A stretch of DNA of 64,000 bases from Ascidiimonas meishanensis (GCF_037782385.1 NZ_JBBEXD010000001.1:496001-560000), one strand, 5' to 3'; shown: positions 1 to 9,490, counted from the first letter of the stretch. Made by a program: numbers and translations. Notes: generated by a model from the sequence alone, not told the origin.

Positions 1-1294
1 TACTTAGATTGTTGGCTACTGCTTTCCATAAATCTTTATTTACTTTATTGTAGCCTAACGCCCAAATACCTAGACCTTTTAATTTCTTTTTTTTAAGGTA
101 TTCCAACTTCGTTGAAAATGTATTCATATTATCAAACCAAACTTGTCTAAAAGGTGCTTTCCCTCCTTGCACAGCGTAGGCAGACCACATACTTTTACTT
201 ATAGAATCATACTGAATTGGTGATTTTATTTTCTCTTTAATATAATCGTATGTGCGAGAACCTATAAACCTTTTAGCTTTAGCCATTCTTTTACCACTAT
301 CAGTTTCCCAAATAGAACCGTAATAAGGTAATGCCAACAAAAGGCTCGAGCTAGGAATACCATTAGAAAGATAAAAGTCTACAGAAAGCTCAATATTATA
401 ACGTTGCCATATCTTACCGCTTTGTAAAGGGGCAACTGGGCCTGCCACTGAACTAGCCTGGCCGTAATAATCATAACCCATAATCACAAAGCTATCTACA
501 TAGGGGCTAATGCTTTCAAAATCCAGATACTGCTCCCAATCTACACTAGGAAGCGTTAGGTATAATTCATACGATTTATTTGCTGCTTTTAATTGTAATT
601 TCAATTGAGATATAAAGGCAGAAAACAAATTACGTTCAGACTTGTGTACCCCTTCAAAATCCACGCAAATACCATGGGCACCTCTTGTTGAAATTAATTG
701 AATAAGGTTTTTGATCAAGGTAGCTGTACTCTTTTGATTCCTGAGAAGCCTCCGATTATTATACCTTCCAAAATTTGATACCGTTAAGAGTACTTTTTTT
801 CCATGCACCCTAGCAGAATCTAATAATGGAGTTGTGTTCCAATCGTGCACATTCTTTGCTTTTCCATTTTTTGGGTTTACCTCATATGCAAAATACGCTA
901 TGGTACTTAAAAGTTTATAATCCAGTGTTTTGTATAAATCTTTTTCCCAGAAAGGATACCAGCCAAGTACTTCTTTTCCTAACTCAAAATTATCTGCAAC
1001 CACCAGATTATTACTGGAACTGCCTACAGGCTTGGTATTTAAATTATAGGGATAATTTCCTCCCTCTCTAAGTAGTTTTTGTTGTTCACGAATATATTTA
1101 CGCGCCAATTTAGCAGAATCACTATGTTTTAATTTGCCGCCAAAAGAAAGTATTTTTGCAATTTTTTTTAAATCCTTTTTAAGCCCACTTTCCTTTTTTT
1201 CGGTCTTTTCTTGAGCTTTTACAGCATTGCCAACAGAACTCAATAAAAAGACTGCTAATAAAAATATTTTTAAAAATGTTCTTATTGATTTCAT
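1..1294 (-). CDS. GH18-family glycoside hydrolase (C-terminus outside window)
   Basis: The reading frame starts at an ATG at 1294 with a signal peptide ending near VKAQEK (about residue 26) and runs off the left edge, so at least 431 residues exist. The central motif GICVDFEGV places D212 and E214 where GH18 enzymes have the DxxDxDxE catalytic acid. Downstream stretches such as VIMGYDYYG and ALPYYGSIW fit the GH18 barrel of the YaaH/chitinase-like branch. About 85 residues of charged linker precede the barrel. The product is probably secreted or periplasmic and acts on a beta-1,4-linked amino-sugar polymer (chitin or peptidoglycan-like). The substrate cannot be read from the sequence. No partner gene is seen upstream. 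Confidence 0.85.
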   Translation of the reverse strand, partial: MKSIRTFLKIFLLAVFLLSSVGNAVKAQEKTEKKESGLKKDLKKIAKILSFGGKLKHSDSAKLARKYIREQQKLLREGGNYPYNLNTKPVGSSSNNLVVADNFELGKEVLGWYPFWEKDLYKTLDYKLLSTIAYFAYEVNPKNGKAKNVHDWNTTPLLDSARVHGKKVLLTVSNFGRYNNRRLLRNQKSTATLIKNLIQLISTRGAHGICVDFEGVHKSERNLFSAFISQLKLQLKAANKSYELYLTLPSVDWEQYLDFESISPYVDSFVIMGYDYYGQASSVAGPVAPLQSGKIWQRYNIELSVDFYLSNGIPSSSLLLALPYYGSIWETDSGKRMAKAKRFIGSRTYDYIKEKIKSPIQYDSISKSMWSAYAVQGGKAPFRQVWFDNMNTFSTKLEYLKKKKLKGLGIWALGYNKVNKDLWKAVANNLS

Positions 1295-2021
1295 AAATAA
1301 AGTTCTGCCAAATACATTCTGAAAAATTTGTTGTTATGAATGAACCTTAAGGTGAATTTGTACAAAATGAAAAGTTAAAAAGCCTTTATAAAAAAACTAA
1401 TTGCAAATCGTGATTTGTAATTAAATTACCAAAAGCTCCAATACACTATCTCAAACTATTAAAGTGATCTGAATGCTTTGATGAAAGGACAAAAAGGTTG
1501 TTTTTTATGGTTTCCTGTAAAAATAGACATATCCCTTCATCAAAATACGAGTATAAATACGTGGTTTGATAAAGTAGTTTCACTCGATTATAGGCTAAAC
1601 TGGGTTTCAATAATATATTCAAGGGAATGGAATACATACTATTTTGGTTAATCTGATGAATTAATGGTAAACTTGTTAAAATCAAATATAATTAAATATT
1701 ATTAAGAATATTATTTAAATAATATTGAAATATTTCTATAAATGTTGTAATATAATTTTTCCAAAAACTAATTTATAATTACAATGATTACGTAGGCTTA
1801 TCAGAAAAAACCATAGCATTTAGAATTATCTATTTTGTTGTTAGCTAAAAACCAAGACCCCTAGGAGCAAACCAGCAAGATTTTAACAAGAGATTCAAAG
1901 TAATGTATTTAAGACCACGAAAAATATACTTATAAAGCCATTTAAAATACATTCAAGAAAGATAGGAGATTTCTTTGTTACATCACAAAAAATTAGTGTT
2001 GTAAAATCCTTTTGTACATAA
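1295..2021. other. Intergenic stretch without convincing gene
   Basis: About 730 bases of very AT-rich sequence separate two minus-strand genes. A 79-codon open frame on the minus strand (1446-1685) has no recognisable domain or signal and looks accidental. No tRNA, repeat or clear hairpin was seen apart from the terminator at its right end. Confidence 0.5.
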
Positions 2022-2038
2022 AACACCTGCTGGGTGTT
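2022..2038 (-). terminator. Probable terminator after YceI gene
   Basis: A 6-bp perfect stem AACACC/GGTGTT with a 5-base loop overlaps the stop codon of the YceI gene. On the minus strand it is followed by TTTTATGT, a modest U tract. Confidence 0.5.
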
Positions 2039-2567
2039 AATTAGCATCCTTTAGAACTAGGTCAATACTAAATTCAACCTTATTATCAGCTCTTTCTTTA
2101 AGTACATTAATATTCCAGTCCGCAGTATTAATTAAGCCAGACAGCTTTATTTGATTTTCTAAAACTGATGCTTTCATGGAGATATACTTTGAAATACCTT
2201 TAATATTGAGAACTCCTTTAACTTCATAAAGAGCTCCTTTTTTCACAATCTCGGCACTCTTAAAATAGATTCTTGGATGCTTTTGCCGGTAAAAATACTT
2301 CTTACTCATTAGGTGCCAATCCCTCAAAAAATTACCTGTTTTCAACGATTCTAAAGAAACAGAACCTTTAAAAACTGAGTTTTGAAAATTTTGAAGATCA
2401 ATCATAGAAGTAGATTTTAAATCTCCTATGGTTCCTTGAACATTTTTTGAGATAAAAGTGAAGTTAATCTGAGCTTCATTAATGGAAACCTGTTTTTCCT
2501 GAGAAAAAGATCCTACTATAAATAAGAATAGGGTACAGAATATTGGAATTGGCTTTAATATATGCAT
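2037..2567 (-). CDS. YceI-family periplasmic lipocalin-like protein
   Basis: A 176-residue protein with a signal peptide (about residues 1-22, ending GSFSQ). The body has the YceI pattern: an N-terminal INFTFISKNVQGTIGDLKS strand pair, then an LRDWHLMSKKYF segment followed by KHPRIYFKSAEI, then VKGVLNIKGISKYISM. YceI proteins form a periplasmic beta-barrel that binds isoprenoid or lipid-like ligands. The ligand here is unknown. The gene stands alone with its own terminator, and the nearest gene on the right is divergent. Confidence 0.82.
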   Translation of the reverse strand: MHILKPIPIFCTLFLFIVGSFSQEKQVSINEAQINFTFISKNVQGTIGDLKSTSMIDLQNFQNSVFKGSVSLESLKTGNFLRDWHLMSKKYFYRQKHPRIYFKSAEIVKKGALYEVKGVLNIKGISKYISMKASVLENQIKLSGLINTADWNINVLKERADNKVEFSIDLVLKDAN

Positions 2568-2995
2568 AGACCTAGTTCTTTAAAATTTTAATGGTAAATC
2601 TAGCAGTTACTATTTAAAAGATTTACAAAATAGTTTTTTTTAACAATACTTATAAATAGATTAAGACTCTATATTTAATCCTTTTAATCATCCATATCGG
2701 TTGTTTAGGGCTATACAAACCTTTAAAATAAAGAACCAAATGGTTTCTACCTCTTAGAAAAATCAAAGTATCAATTCCATCAAATTTTATAATGAAAAAA
2801 TATTAAAACACCCAGTTGGCAACCATTCATTACACAGATCTAAAAAGCAAAAAATTACATTTAAAAAAAGAAACAAGCGCAATAAAATGAATTTATTATT
2901 TAATATTTGTCATTGAGAAGAGCCCCATAACCTAGAAAGGATGGGGTCTCAAATAAAAAAAATTATTAAAATAATCTATTGAATTCTATTTCATT
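2568..2995. other. Divergent intergenic region
   Basis: About 430 bases between the divergent YceI gene and a membrane protein gene. It must carry both promoters, but no strong TAnnTTTG match stands out. No RNA gene or repeat was seen. Confidence 0.4.
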
Positions 2996-4285
2996 ATGTC
3001 TATTTCAAAAATGATTCCAAATCCGTTTGACAAAAACTCAACGCTTTCAGGTTTGGAAAAAAAGAAAGAATTAATCAAAGAAGGATTAAGCTTTATAGGG
3101 CTAATTAAAATGATGGCTTTTTTAGGTTTCTTTGGATTTATTCTTATCGTTTATTTTAAAATTTCAACAACAGTTATAACCATCTTAATTGGAACCGAGA
3201 TTTTAGTAAATTTAATCGTAGGATATCTCAAAATCAAAGCGATGAAATCCATTTATTCAATAGATACTCAAGACAGTGCAAAAAGCTACAGAAACCTACT
3301 AATTATAAATGAATATTGGGACTTTATTAAATCAGTTCTTCATTTGATTGGTATTAGTATTAGTAGCACTTTAATTTTTGTGTTTTTATCTTCAGAAGGT
3401 TCCGATTTAATTGGTCAACTTATTACTCCATATTCACCAATAAAAGGAGAGTCATGGAAGTACATCTTATTTGTCTTTATTATTTTTAGAGCCTATAAGT
3501 TTATGATACATCTGATTAAATATTATTGGATTGAAAACCTTTCTAAAAGCGATAATTTTGCGAAAATTAATCAGGAATATGTACTAATAGAAAAAAAGCT
3601 TAGCCTGATAAGGCTTGTGCCTACAATAAGCATTGGTATATTGGTGATGTTTTGGATTGGGTTAACTCATGTGTTTTCATGGATAATTGCAGTATTTATG
3701 TTGATCGTTGTTGTATTATCTATCATAGAATTTAAAAGAATAAAAAATGTCCAATTTGATGATAACAGAATAGATCCTTCTACTGTACAACATAAAATAG
3801 AAAATCGTCAAGATGAACAAATTGAGGGAGCTGTTTTTGGAATTATAGAAACTGTAACAAGTTTTAAAGATATTTTTAAAAATAGAGGCGGAGCGTTTTT
3901 GGGAGCAGGAAAAAGCCGTTTTCCGGAAAATTCTTTGGTGATCACCAATTATAGATTACTTCTGGTACAAATACCTGTTTCAGGAGGCAATAAGATGATT
4001 GGAGGTACTGATTATGCTTCTCATAATTTCCATTTCAACAGAGGAGAAATAAGACAAAAGGGAGAACAGCTATTAAAAACAAATTCTGTTCCAGAATTCC
4101 TTGAACTTACCACAAATGATATATATTACAGAGATATTAAGACCGTTACCTTGCACCATACCAATATTATTATTAAAAAATTGTCAGAAGATAAATTAGG
4201 GTATTTCTTCATGGATGAGGAATATATTGAACCCCTTAAAGAACTATTAAAATTGCATTTAAAGGAAAAATTTATTGAAAAATAA
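2996..4285 (+). CDS. Multi-spanning membrane protein with PH-like C-terminal domain
   Basis: This 429-residue protein has about six hydrophobic segments (near residues 38-56, 59-76, 112-132, 153-172, 204-222 and 225-243) and a soluble C-terminal half. The C-terminal half contains SLVITNYRLLLVQIPV and DIYYRDIKTVTLHHTNIIIKK. This pattern of strands, 'makes sense of a stored value in the cell then shows it', resembles bacterial PH/GRAM-type domains, but that is inference from pattern only. I do not recognise the family. The start is the first ATG, and a second Met at residue 6 is possible. The gene stands alone. Confidence 0.7.
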   Translation: MSISKMIPNPFDKNSTLSGLEKKKELIKEGLSFIGLIKMMAFLGFFGFILIVYFKISTTVITILIGTEILVNLIVGYLKIKAMKSIYSIDTQDSAKSYRNLLIINEYWDFIKSVLHLIGISISSTLIFVFLSSEGSDLIGQLITPYSPIKGESWKYILFVFIIFRAYKFMIHLIKYYWIENLSKSDNFAKINQEYVLIEKKLSLIRLVPTISIGILVMFWIGLTHVFSWIIAVFMLIVVVLSIIEFKRIKNVQFDDNRIDPSTVQHKIENRQDEQIEGAVFGIIETVTSFKDIFKNRGGAFLGAGKSRFPENSLVITNYRLLLVQIPVSGGNKMIGGTDYASHNFHFNRGEIRQKGEQLLKTNSVPEFLELTTNDIYYRDIKTVTLHHTNIIIKKLSEDKLGYFFMDEEYIEPLKELLKLHLKEKFIEK

Positions 4286-4526
4286 AGACGTTTGCTCTCT
4301 ATATTTTTTGAAGGCGCTGCATGCTGGGTAAAATCTTTTCCTTCACTCTTTAATTTTAGGTTTCGCATACCATTACACTCCCCCTTGGTTACCACTTTAC
4401 TATAATGCATCTAACATCGATAAAGAAGCAACGCTCGGTTTACTAAAATTATCCACTATGTTAGGAACTTTTCTTAATAGCAATATTGTAAAAAATGTGG
4501 GCACAAAAAATGGAAAATAAAAAGAT

Positions 4527-5192
4527 ATGAAATGTTCTGTTTGTTCAAATGAAATTAAAAAGAATTATTGCCCAAATTGTGGTCAATATTTCAAAGATAA
4601 CCGAGTGACCATTTCAACACTATTTGTAGATTTATTTGATAGCATTTTCTCTATAGAAAAGTCTTTTTTAAGAAATATAAAAATTGGGGTAAGCCAACCA
4701 AAAACCTTAGCTACTAACTATTGGAATGGCTATAGGAAGTTTTATTTTAGTCCTGGAAAATTCTTCACGTTAGCATCTCTTTTCTTAGTACTACACTATC
4801 TAATGGCGAATGATTTTTTAGGACTTGTAGTAGCCAGTACTATTTCTTCACAATTTGTGATTTTAATAACCAACATCATATTACTAACTTTTTTAAGTTG
4901 GTCGCTTTATCTAAAATTCAAGAAAAATATTTTTGAGCATCTCATACTTAATATCTATAATGTAAGCTTATGGACAATTATTTTTGTTCCCATTTCAATA
5001 ATTTCTAGCCTTACCATAAATAATAATGCTATTGAAGAAATATTTTTTATACCATATCACTTATTGATTATGATTTGGAATTCCAAGGCTTTTGACCTGA
5101 CTAAAATAAGAAGATTTCTTTTTGTTATGATAAATTTGATTTTGTTTTATGGAACGATCTTATTTTTGATTTATAAGTATGGTGAATTTTGA
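4527..5192 (+). CDS. DUF3667-family membrane protein
   Basis: A 221-residue protein that opens with a zinc ribbon (Cys3-x2-Cys6 and Cys15-x2-Cys18). The DUF3667 core follows, with SIEKSFLRNIKIGVSQP and NYWNGYRKFYFSPGKFF, and then about five hydrophobic helices. DUF3667 is common in Bacteroidota and has no assigned function. The zinc ribbon is probably cytoplasmic. The preceding 240 bases contain no gene. The gene is the last intact one before the decayed recombinase fragment and the island. Confidence 0.8.
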   Translation: MKCSVCSNEIKKNYCPNCGQYFKDNRVTISTLFVDLFDSIFSIEKSFLRNIKIGVSQPKTLATNYWNGYRKFYFSPGKFFTLASLFLVLHYLMANDFLGLVVASTISSQFVILITNIILLTFLSWSLYLKFKKNIFEHLILNIYNVSLWTIIFVPISIISSLTINNNAIEEIFFIPYHLLIMIWNSKAFDLTKIRRFLFVMINLILFYGTILFLIYKYGEF

Positions 5193-5248
5193 CCATATAA
5201 TTTGAACAAATGAAAGCAAACACAATTAAGAATTACTGTTTACAAAAG

Positions 5249-5375
5249 CTAGGCGTTCCTCGCATTTGGATAGCTGAATCTGATAGAACATCCGTACTTA
5301 GCCTTTAATTTTTCTGTATCCTTTTTTAACTTAGTTTCAACAACCTTCGCATAAATTTGAATCGTTCTTAAAAAC
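5249..5375 (-). pseudogene. Remnant of tyrosine recombinase C-terminus (left copy)
   Basis: On the minus strand this reads FLRTIQIYAKVVETKL followed by KKDTEKLKAKYG and a stop at 5249. The RTxQIYAKV core is the segment around the catalytic Tyr (GHxxxxTTQIYA) of Bacteroidota phage-type integrases. Everything upstream of it, including the rest of the catalytic domain, is absent or unreadable. The stretch 5300-5370 matches 14543-14613 at roughly 60 of 71 positions in the same orientation, so two related integrase tails lie 9.2 kb apart. Confidence 0.6.
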
Positions 5376-5990
5376 AGATACTACACCTGCGGTTATAGTG
5401 GCAATATCAGTAGGAGCAATTTCAATACATGGTTATTTTACTTACAGACATATCTATTAACCATAAAAGTATTTTTCACGAAACATGCAAAGACCATCTC
5501 AAAGCTTGGCTGGAAACTAATTTCAAAAATGTAATTCAGCTTAAACCTGTATAGCGAATGTCCGAGTGATGAATGCTGTAACTAATTAAAATCTGGTACA
5601 AGTCAAAAACTCGTGCCAGTATTTATCAGAATAAAACATTTAAAACCTGTGAAAAATTCAGTCAATATTGCCTTTTAAGTCTGCCGGTGTTAATACTGTT
5701 AGATATACGCATCATCACATATATTACCTTTATCAACAAATCCCGAATTTGGGATACTCAAAAGGGTGCTGGTAGAAATCTGGATAAAATTAGGTGCTAC
5801 CAATAACTATATGGACAAGATTGCCGCCCAATAGGTAGCTGCCGAAGAAGCTTTACAAAAGCGAGCCATAAGGAAATTTAATCCGCCTACCAGAGAACAT
5901 CACCAATTTTGCACATCGTTGTGTAATTTCCCAAAGATGTTTTAGGTTTTTATCTTCAGCATCTTTTTTCCTGGAGCGGGTTATACTTAT
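5376..5990. other. Decayed sequence, no intact gene
   Basis: Short open stretches broken by stops are present. One 41-codon frame begins at 5431 (MVILLTDISINHKSIF...). Another, near 5780-5900, reads GATNNYMDKIAAQ followed by VAAEEALQKRAIRKFNPP across a stop. They look like remnants of real genes, but I cannot assign them. Confidence 0.4.
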
Positions 5991-6019
5991 AAAAAAACGG
6001 ACCTTACGATCCGTTTTTT
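5991..6019. terminator. Bidirectional terminator
   Basis: A near-perfect hairpin AAAAAACGGA / TCCGTTTTTT with an 8-base loop. It has T tracts on both strands. It lies just downstream of the minus-strand lipoprotein gene and would also stop transcription from the left. Confidence 0.75.
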
Positions 6020-6050
6020 ATTTGATTATTCTTAGAAATATTGGCATTCA

Positions 6051-6608
6051 TCACCATATAATGATAATGATAAGCCCGTTTGAACAAATAATGATGATTA
6101 TATGACTGAACCTTCTACCATCCCTCATTTCACCTTCAAATCTATACACAGACTCGTTTTCAAATCTATGTGGAACATCAATTACCTCACCATCCTGCAT
6201 TCTGTGTTGTGCAAATCCAATTCCGCTAAACTTGTCTTCCTTAATGGAGTAATTTGCAATATCCTGTTCTCTCAGACCAGTTCTTTCAAGGAAAGTATCA
6301 AGGCTTGGTTCTCTCAATCCCTCCCTGTCCATAGGAAATTCATCAGCTTTTACTACTCCATACTTTTCGTGATAATCAAGTCTAATCTCCTCTTCGCCCC
6401 GTCGTACTACATTACCTTCAATTACGAAGTCATTATTTTTAACTGCACTGTAGATCTGTGACTCTTCAACTTTATCACTAAAGTTGATTTCTTCCTTAGA
6501 AAGTTGCTCTGCATTTGTCTCATCATAGACAGATGTCTCTTCGTTTTGGCAAGCTGTGAATATCAATAAAATGATAACCAACGCCATTAATAATTTATTT
6601 TTTTTCAT
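6051..6608 (-). CDS. Small lipoprotein with isoleucine-run tail
   Basis: The start was placed at the ATG at 6608 (MKKNKLLMALV), which gives a good lipoprotein signal with lipobox IFTAC and Cys20. An in-frame upstream ATG at 6641 would add 11 polar residues before the signal and is unlikely. The mature part is acidic and has no domain that I recognise. The last about 18 residues contain two runs of five isoleucines, encoded by an ATT/ATC/ATA microsatellite. This looks like a repeat expansion or frame-shifted tail rather than conserved sequence. It is followed by a strong terminator. Confidence 0.6.
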   Translation of the reverse strand: MKKNKLLMALVIILLIFTACQNEETSVYDETNAEQLSKEEINFSDKVEESQIYSAVKNNDFVIEGNVVRRGEEEIRLDYHEKYGVVKADEFPMDREGLREPSLDTFLERTGLREQDIANYSIKEDKFSGIGFAQHRMQDGEVIDVPHRFENESVYRFEGEMRDGRRFSHIIIIICSNGLIIIIIW

Positions 6609-6641
6609 AATATAAGGTTTTGATTTACTTAAATTTACCAA

Positions 6642-7274
6642 AATTTTCTTTAAAATAGTAGTGGAAAAACCTGCAAAAAATGAAGGTTAAAACGTATATT
6701 ATTTACCTTTTTTTAAGGATGAATAGCGCTAAAGGGATATGTTAAAGTCAGGCTTAGCCGAAATAAACACCACTATTGGAGTTATGTATAAGATAAACCT
6801 TCTTTTAAATACCTATTTTGGTTCTATGAAATACTGTCTTGAGAATTCATAAATTATTAATTTTTTCAAACACAAACACTCATTTCAAATGGTCTTAAAA
6901 AGATTAGAGCTCCTGAAGGCACTCCGGGCTGAGAATCAACAAAAGAAAACGCTTCCAATTTATTACGCATCTGAAAACGAAGAAGTTTAAATATTCCTTG
7001 TGAGCTCAATACTCCTAATAATAATTTGAATCTCTTATTTATAGCTACTTCTCTCACAGACAGAATCGAGCCAGTAAACTACGGTTGTATCTTAAACCAC
7101 CGTTAATTTGCGGTGTATACAGCAACTTTTAAGGCATCGTTCCAGTAAAACCCCCGAAGTTTATACACATGTACGTACTACACATTTAACAAACATTAAA
7201 AGTTCTTTTGATTTAGTATTCAAAAAGGTATATTTGAAAGAGAAATAAACGCAACAAAGTGCGTATATTAACTA
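6642..7274. other. Region between lipoprotein gene and cassette island
   Basis: About 630 bases with no convincing gene. A 32-codon plus-strand frame at 6889 (MVLKRLELLKALRAEN...) and a 63-codon minus-strand frame at 6866-7057 overlap, and neither is supported. At 7249-7274 lies a cassette-end-like signal, an ...GCAAC box followed by a TATA-containing spacer, directly before the first cassette start box. Confidence 0.4.
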
Positions 7275-7734
7275 GTTGGGCCTCATTTGAAAAATGACGA
7301 TTGAAGAACTAAATAACGAACTCAAAAAATTAGGCGTTTCTGACGACAGGTATTATCTGCACGGACTTTTTGGCTCGACTGACGATAAAGATAAAATCGC
7401 TATGACAATCAAAATGGGAACGTACACTGCTGAATATGAAGTCTATTACAGAGAACGTGGCGAAAAGCATTCCACAAGAACATTTACAAACGAAAATGAT
7501 GCTTGCGAATATGTGCTCAATAAAATCCAGGAGGAGCTGACAATTGAAAAAGTTCAGAGTGTTGTTGGATTTGGTGGAATGACCGTTAATGAGAGATTGT
7601 ATGCAACAGGACTGATGGACGATTTTGACCGAACCAAAAAGAAGAATAAAACTCGAGCCGCCCAGATTTTAAGAATTTTACGAGTTGACGAACCTTCAAT
7701 TAAGAAAATTTTAAAATGAAAAACGGGGCACAAC
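7275..7734 (+). mobile_element. Cassette-like unit 1 (Imm59-like gene)
   Basis: The unit is bounded by GTTGGGCCTC (7275-7284) and GGGGCACAAC (7725-7734), which are complementary at 8 of 10 positions. The right box is followed by an AAAACCTATACGG spacer like those after other units. It encloses one plus-strand gene with little extra sequence. Confidence 0.45.
7294..7719 (+). CDS. Imm59-like immunity-type protein
   Basis: A 141-residue soluble protein. Residues about 1-80 have the layout of the Imm59 immunity family: an IEELNNELKKLGVSDDRYYLHG opening, then YEVYYRERGEK and a TFTNENDACEYVLNKIQEE end. A basic C-terminal extension of about 60 residues (EKVQSVVGFGGMTVNERLY..., RAAQILRILRV) follows. 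Imm59 proteins are predicted to neutralise polymorphic or contact-dependent toxins. No toxin gene is adjacent, as is common for orphan immunity genes carried on cassettes. The family call rests on pattern memory only. The ATG at 7294 is just inside the cassette start box. Confidence 0.5.
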   Translation: MTIEELNNELKKLGVSDDRYYLHGLFGSTDDKDKIAMTIKMGTYTAEYEVYYRERGEKHSTRTFTNENDACEYVLNKIQEELTIEKVQSVVGFGGMTVNERLYATGLMDDFDRTKKKNKTRAAQILRILRVDEPSIKKILK

Positions 7735-7914
7735 AAAACCTATACGGAATGCGGGCTGAAGGGATAAACGAAAGGTCGGTGATTTTAGCCCGCCAAAGCT
7801 CCGCTTTGACGTTTTTGTTGAATAAAATTAAAAACACAAAACGCAGCTTTGGCTACCGTTTGTGGCAATTTGAAAGTTTCGGCTTTTTAAATCCGCACTG
7901 CGCATAGCAGGGCC
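7735..7914 (+). repeat. Cassette junction (palindrome-rich spacer)
   Basis: A 180-base spacer between the end box of unit 1 and the start box of unit 2. It holds small hairpins (CAAAGC tcc GCTTTG, with AGCTTTGGC further on) and ends GCATAGCAGGGCC immediately before GTTGCCCAT. A 63-codon frame across it is accidental. Confidence 0.4.
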
Positions 7915-8845
7915 GTTGCCCATAATACTGAAAAAACATTGAGAAGATTAATTTTACTTATTCTGATTTTAAATTTGTCTTGTAAAAGTCAATCCTCAAC
8001 GCCTGAATTAAAAGCAAATTTTTCAGCCGACCAAATTGCAGACTTAAAAAAGATAACTAAATTTTTTGAGAGCCAAATCTGCAAAAATGACCAAACCGAT
8101 TTTAAAAGTTGCTTTGAGCCAATTCTTCCGGACTTAATTAATGTTGGTTACGAGCCAATTGTTGAGCTTTTAGATTTCCAAATGCAGAAAGAGTTTTATA
8201 ATTCAATTGGAAAAACCACGTTCAACGAAATTTGGAATTTTTGCGAAACAACAAACCTAAAGACAAATAAAAATTATCAATCAATTTGCGCAAAAGGTTT
8301 AGAAAGCAAATATGCAGATTTCTTAGTTGCAGTTGGGCAAAATAATAAGTTTGTAAAAAAATATGCAGACCGACTAATTACTTCTGGCGATTTTGAAAGT
8401 TCAACATTGTTACAACAATGGATTTACACTAATAAAGAAAGTTTTGACTTAGTAAATCCTAACATCAAATTAATAATCGCAATCCATTTTTTAAGCATTA
8501 ATGACCAAGAAAAACGAACTGAACAATCTGACTAAAGTTTTATTGACAATACCATCGGTACTTTCCTTTATGTATATGTTTACATTTTCGTTTCCGAAAG
8601 AATTTGTTTGGTTAATTCCTTCAATGAAAGCCTATTATATTGAAATATTCACTTTGCAGATTTTAACTGTCGGACAATTGATTTTTTTAATCGGCCGTTT
8701 GCGGTCGTTTGAGAATATCGGAAAATCTGTCAAATCAAATTGGACTTGGTATTTGATTTTATTTAATTTTATTACTTGTCCGATTTATATTTGGAAAAAA
8801 GATAATGAGTTAATCCAAGCTGAACGCAAAAGTACTATGGGTAAC
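7915..8845 (+). mobile_element. Cassette-like unit 2 (lipoprotein + membrane protein)
   Basis: The unit is bounded by GTTGCCCAT (7915-7923) and ATGGGTAAC (8837-8845), complementary at 8 of 9 positions. The right box overlaps the last codons of the second gene. The next bases, AAAGTATAAAAAC, resemble the spacers after other units. Confidence 0.45.
7939..8535 (+). CDS. Hypothetical lipoprotein
   Basis: A 198-residue protein starting at a TTG, 15 bases inside the cassette start box. The signal MRRLILLILILNLSC carries a lipobox-like LNLSC with Cys15. The mature part is lysine- and aspartate-rich with four further cysteines and predicted mainly helical. I recognise no domain. It overlaps the next gene by 35 bases, so the two are probably translated together. 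The TTG start is chosen because no in-frame ATG precedes the signal. Confidence 0.55.
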   Translation: MRRLILLILILNLSCKSQSSTPELKANFSADQIADLKKITKFFESQICKNDQTDFKSCFEPILPDLINVGYEPIVELLDFQMQKEFYNSIGKTTFNEIWNFCETTNLKTNKNYQSICAKGLESKYADFLVAVGQNNKFVKKYADRLITSGDFESSTLLQQWIYTNKESFDLVNPNIKLIIAIHFLSINDQEKRTEQSD

Positions 8846-8854
8846 AAAGTATAA
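8501..8854 (+). CDS. Hypothetical small membrane protein
   Basis: A 117-residue protein with three hydrophobic segments (about residues 10-30, 43-65 and 80-95) and a basic, polar C-terminus. No family is recognised. It overlaps the lipoprotein gene by 35 bases in another frame and shares its cassette. The two may act together at the envelope, but nothing in the sequence shows how. Confidence 0.5.
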   Translation: MTKKNELNNLTKVLLTIPSVLSFMYMFTFSFPKEFVWLIPSMKAYYIEIFTLQILTVGQLIFLIGRLRSFENIGKSVKSNWTWYLILFNFITCPIYIWKKDNELIQAERKSTMGNKV

Positions 8855-9029
8855 AAACAATAGGTCAATTAGTAGCAAAACTAAAAGGTTCGGCCGCATT
8901 TGCGAGGTCGCCAAATCTTTTGGATTTGGCTTTTTAAATAGAAAAAATAAAAACAAACAAAAAGATTCGGCTAATCGCTTAAACGGAAACAAAAGTGCTT
9001 TTTTTTCCCATACTAATCATAGCCGAGAC

Positions 9030-9070
9030 GTTAAGTTTAATTTCAAGCAGCCCATCGGACAAAACTTAAC
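9030..9070. repeat. Minimal palindromic cassette-like unit
   Basis: Perfect inverted arms GTTAAGTTT (9030-9038) and AAACTTAAC (9062-9070) enclose 23 bases. The pair extends to 10 bp with an outer C/G. The right arm is followed by exactly ten bases (GGATGGATGC) and then another GTT box at 9081. This is the same AAC - 10 bp - GTT spacing seen at 10752 and 14020. Confidence 0.5.
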
Positions 9071-9490
9071 GGATGGATGCGTTAAAAAAGTAAGGATTGG
9101 CAAGTATTTTTAAGGCTTAGATTTTTTAAAAAGCGGGAAGTCAAAGTCTTTTCGATTGCATCGTGCAAATTTGGATTTGCAAACGTAGCTAACGTACTAA
9201 AGACTTTGGTTAAGGTATCGAAAAAAAATGATAAAGTCAAGAACTGCTTTTTTCTTCCCGAACCGCTTTGAGCTAAAAATAAGCCCGCGAGCAGGGTTTG
9301 ATTTTAACGCTTTGCTTCATTGCCAGCTACGTTCCTTATCAGGGATAAAGCCCATAGCCGCCACTGATCCCTCCATCAAGTGTTGGCTTTTCATGATTTG
9401 CGCGGCCTGTTGAAACTCCGTTAGTTTACCCCACTGTAAGAAAGGGGAAAATTCCTTACATTTGGGTAGAACAACTAAACTTAACACTAT

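Noticed and set aside
1446..1685. 79-codon minus-strand frame
   Set aside because: No domain, signal or conserved pattern, in very AT-rich sequence; most likely accidental.
6866..7057. 63-codon minus frame and overlapping 32-codon plus frame
   Set aside because: Mutually exclusive, short and without recognisable features.
7716..7907. 63-codon frame between two cassette genes
   Set aside because: It lies entirely in the palindromic junction and overlaps the preceding stop; the sequence is better explained as junction structure.
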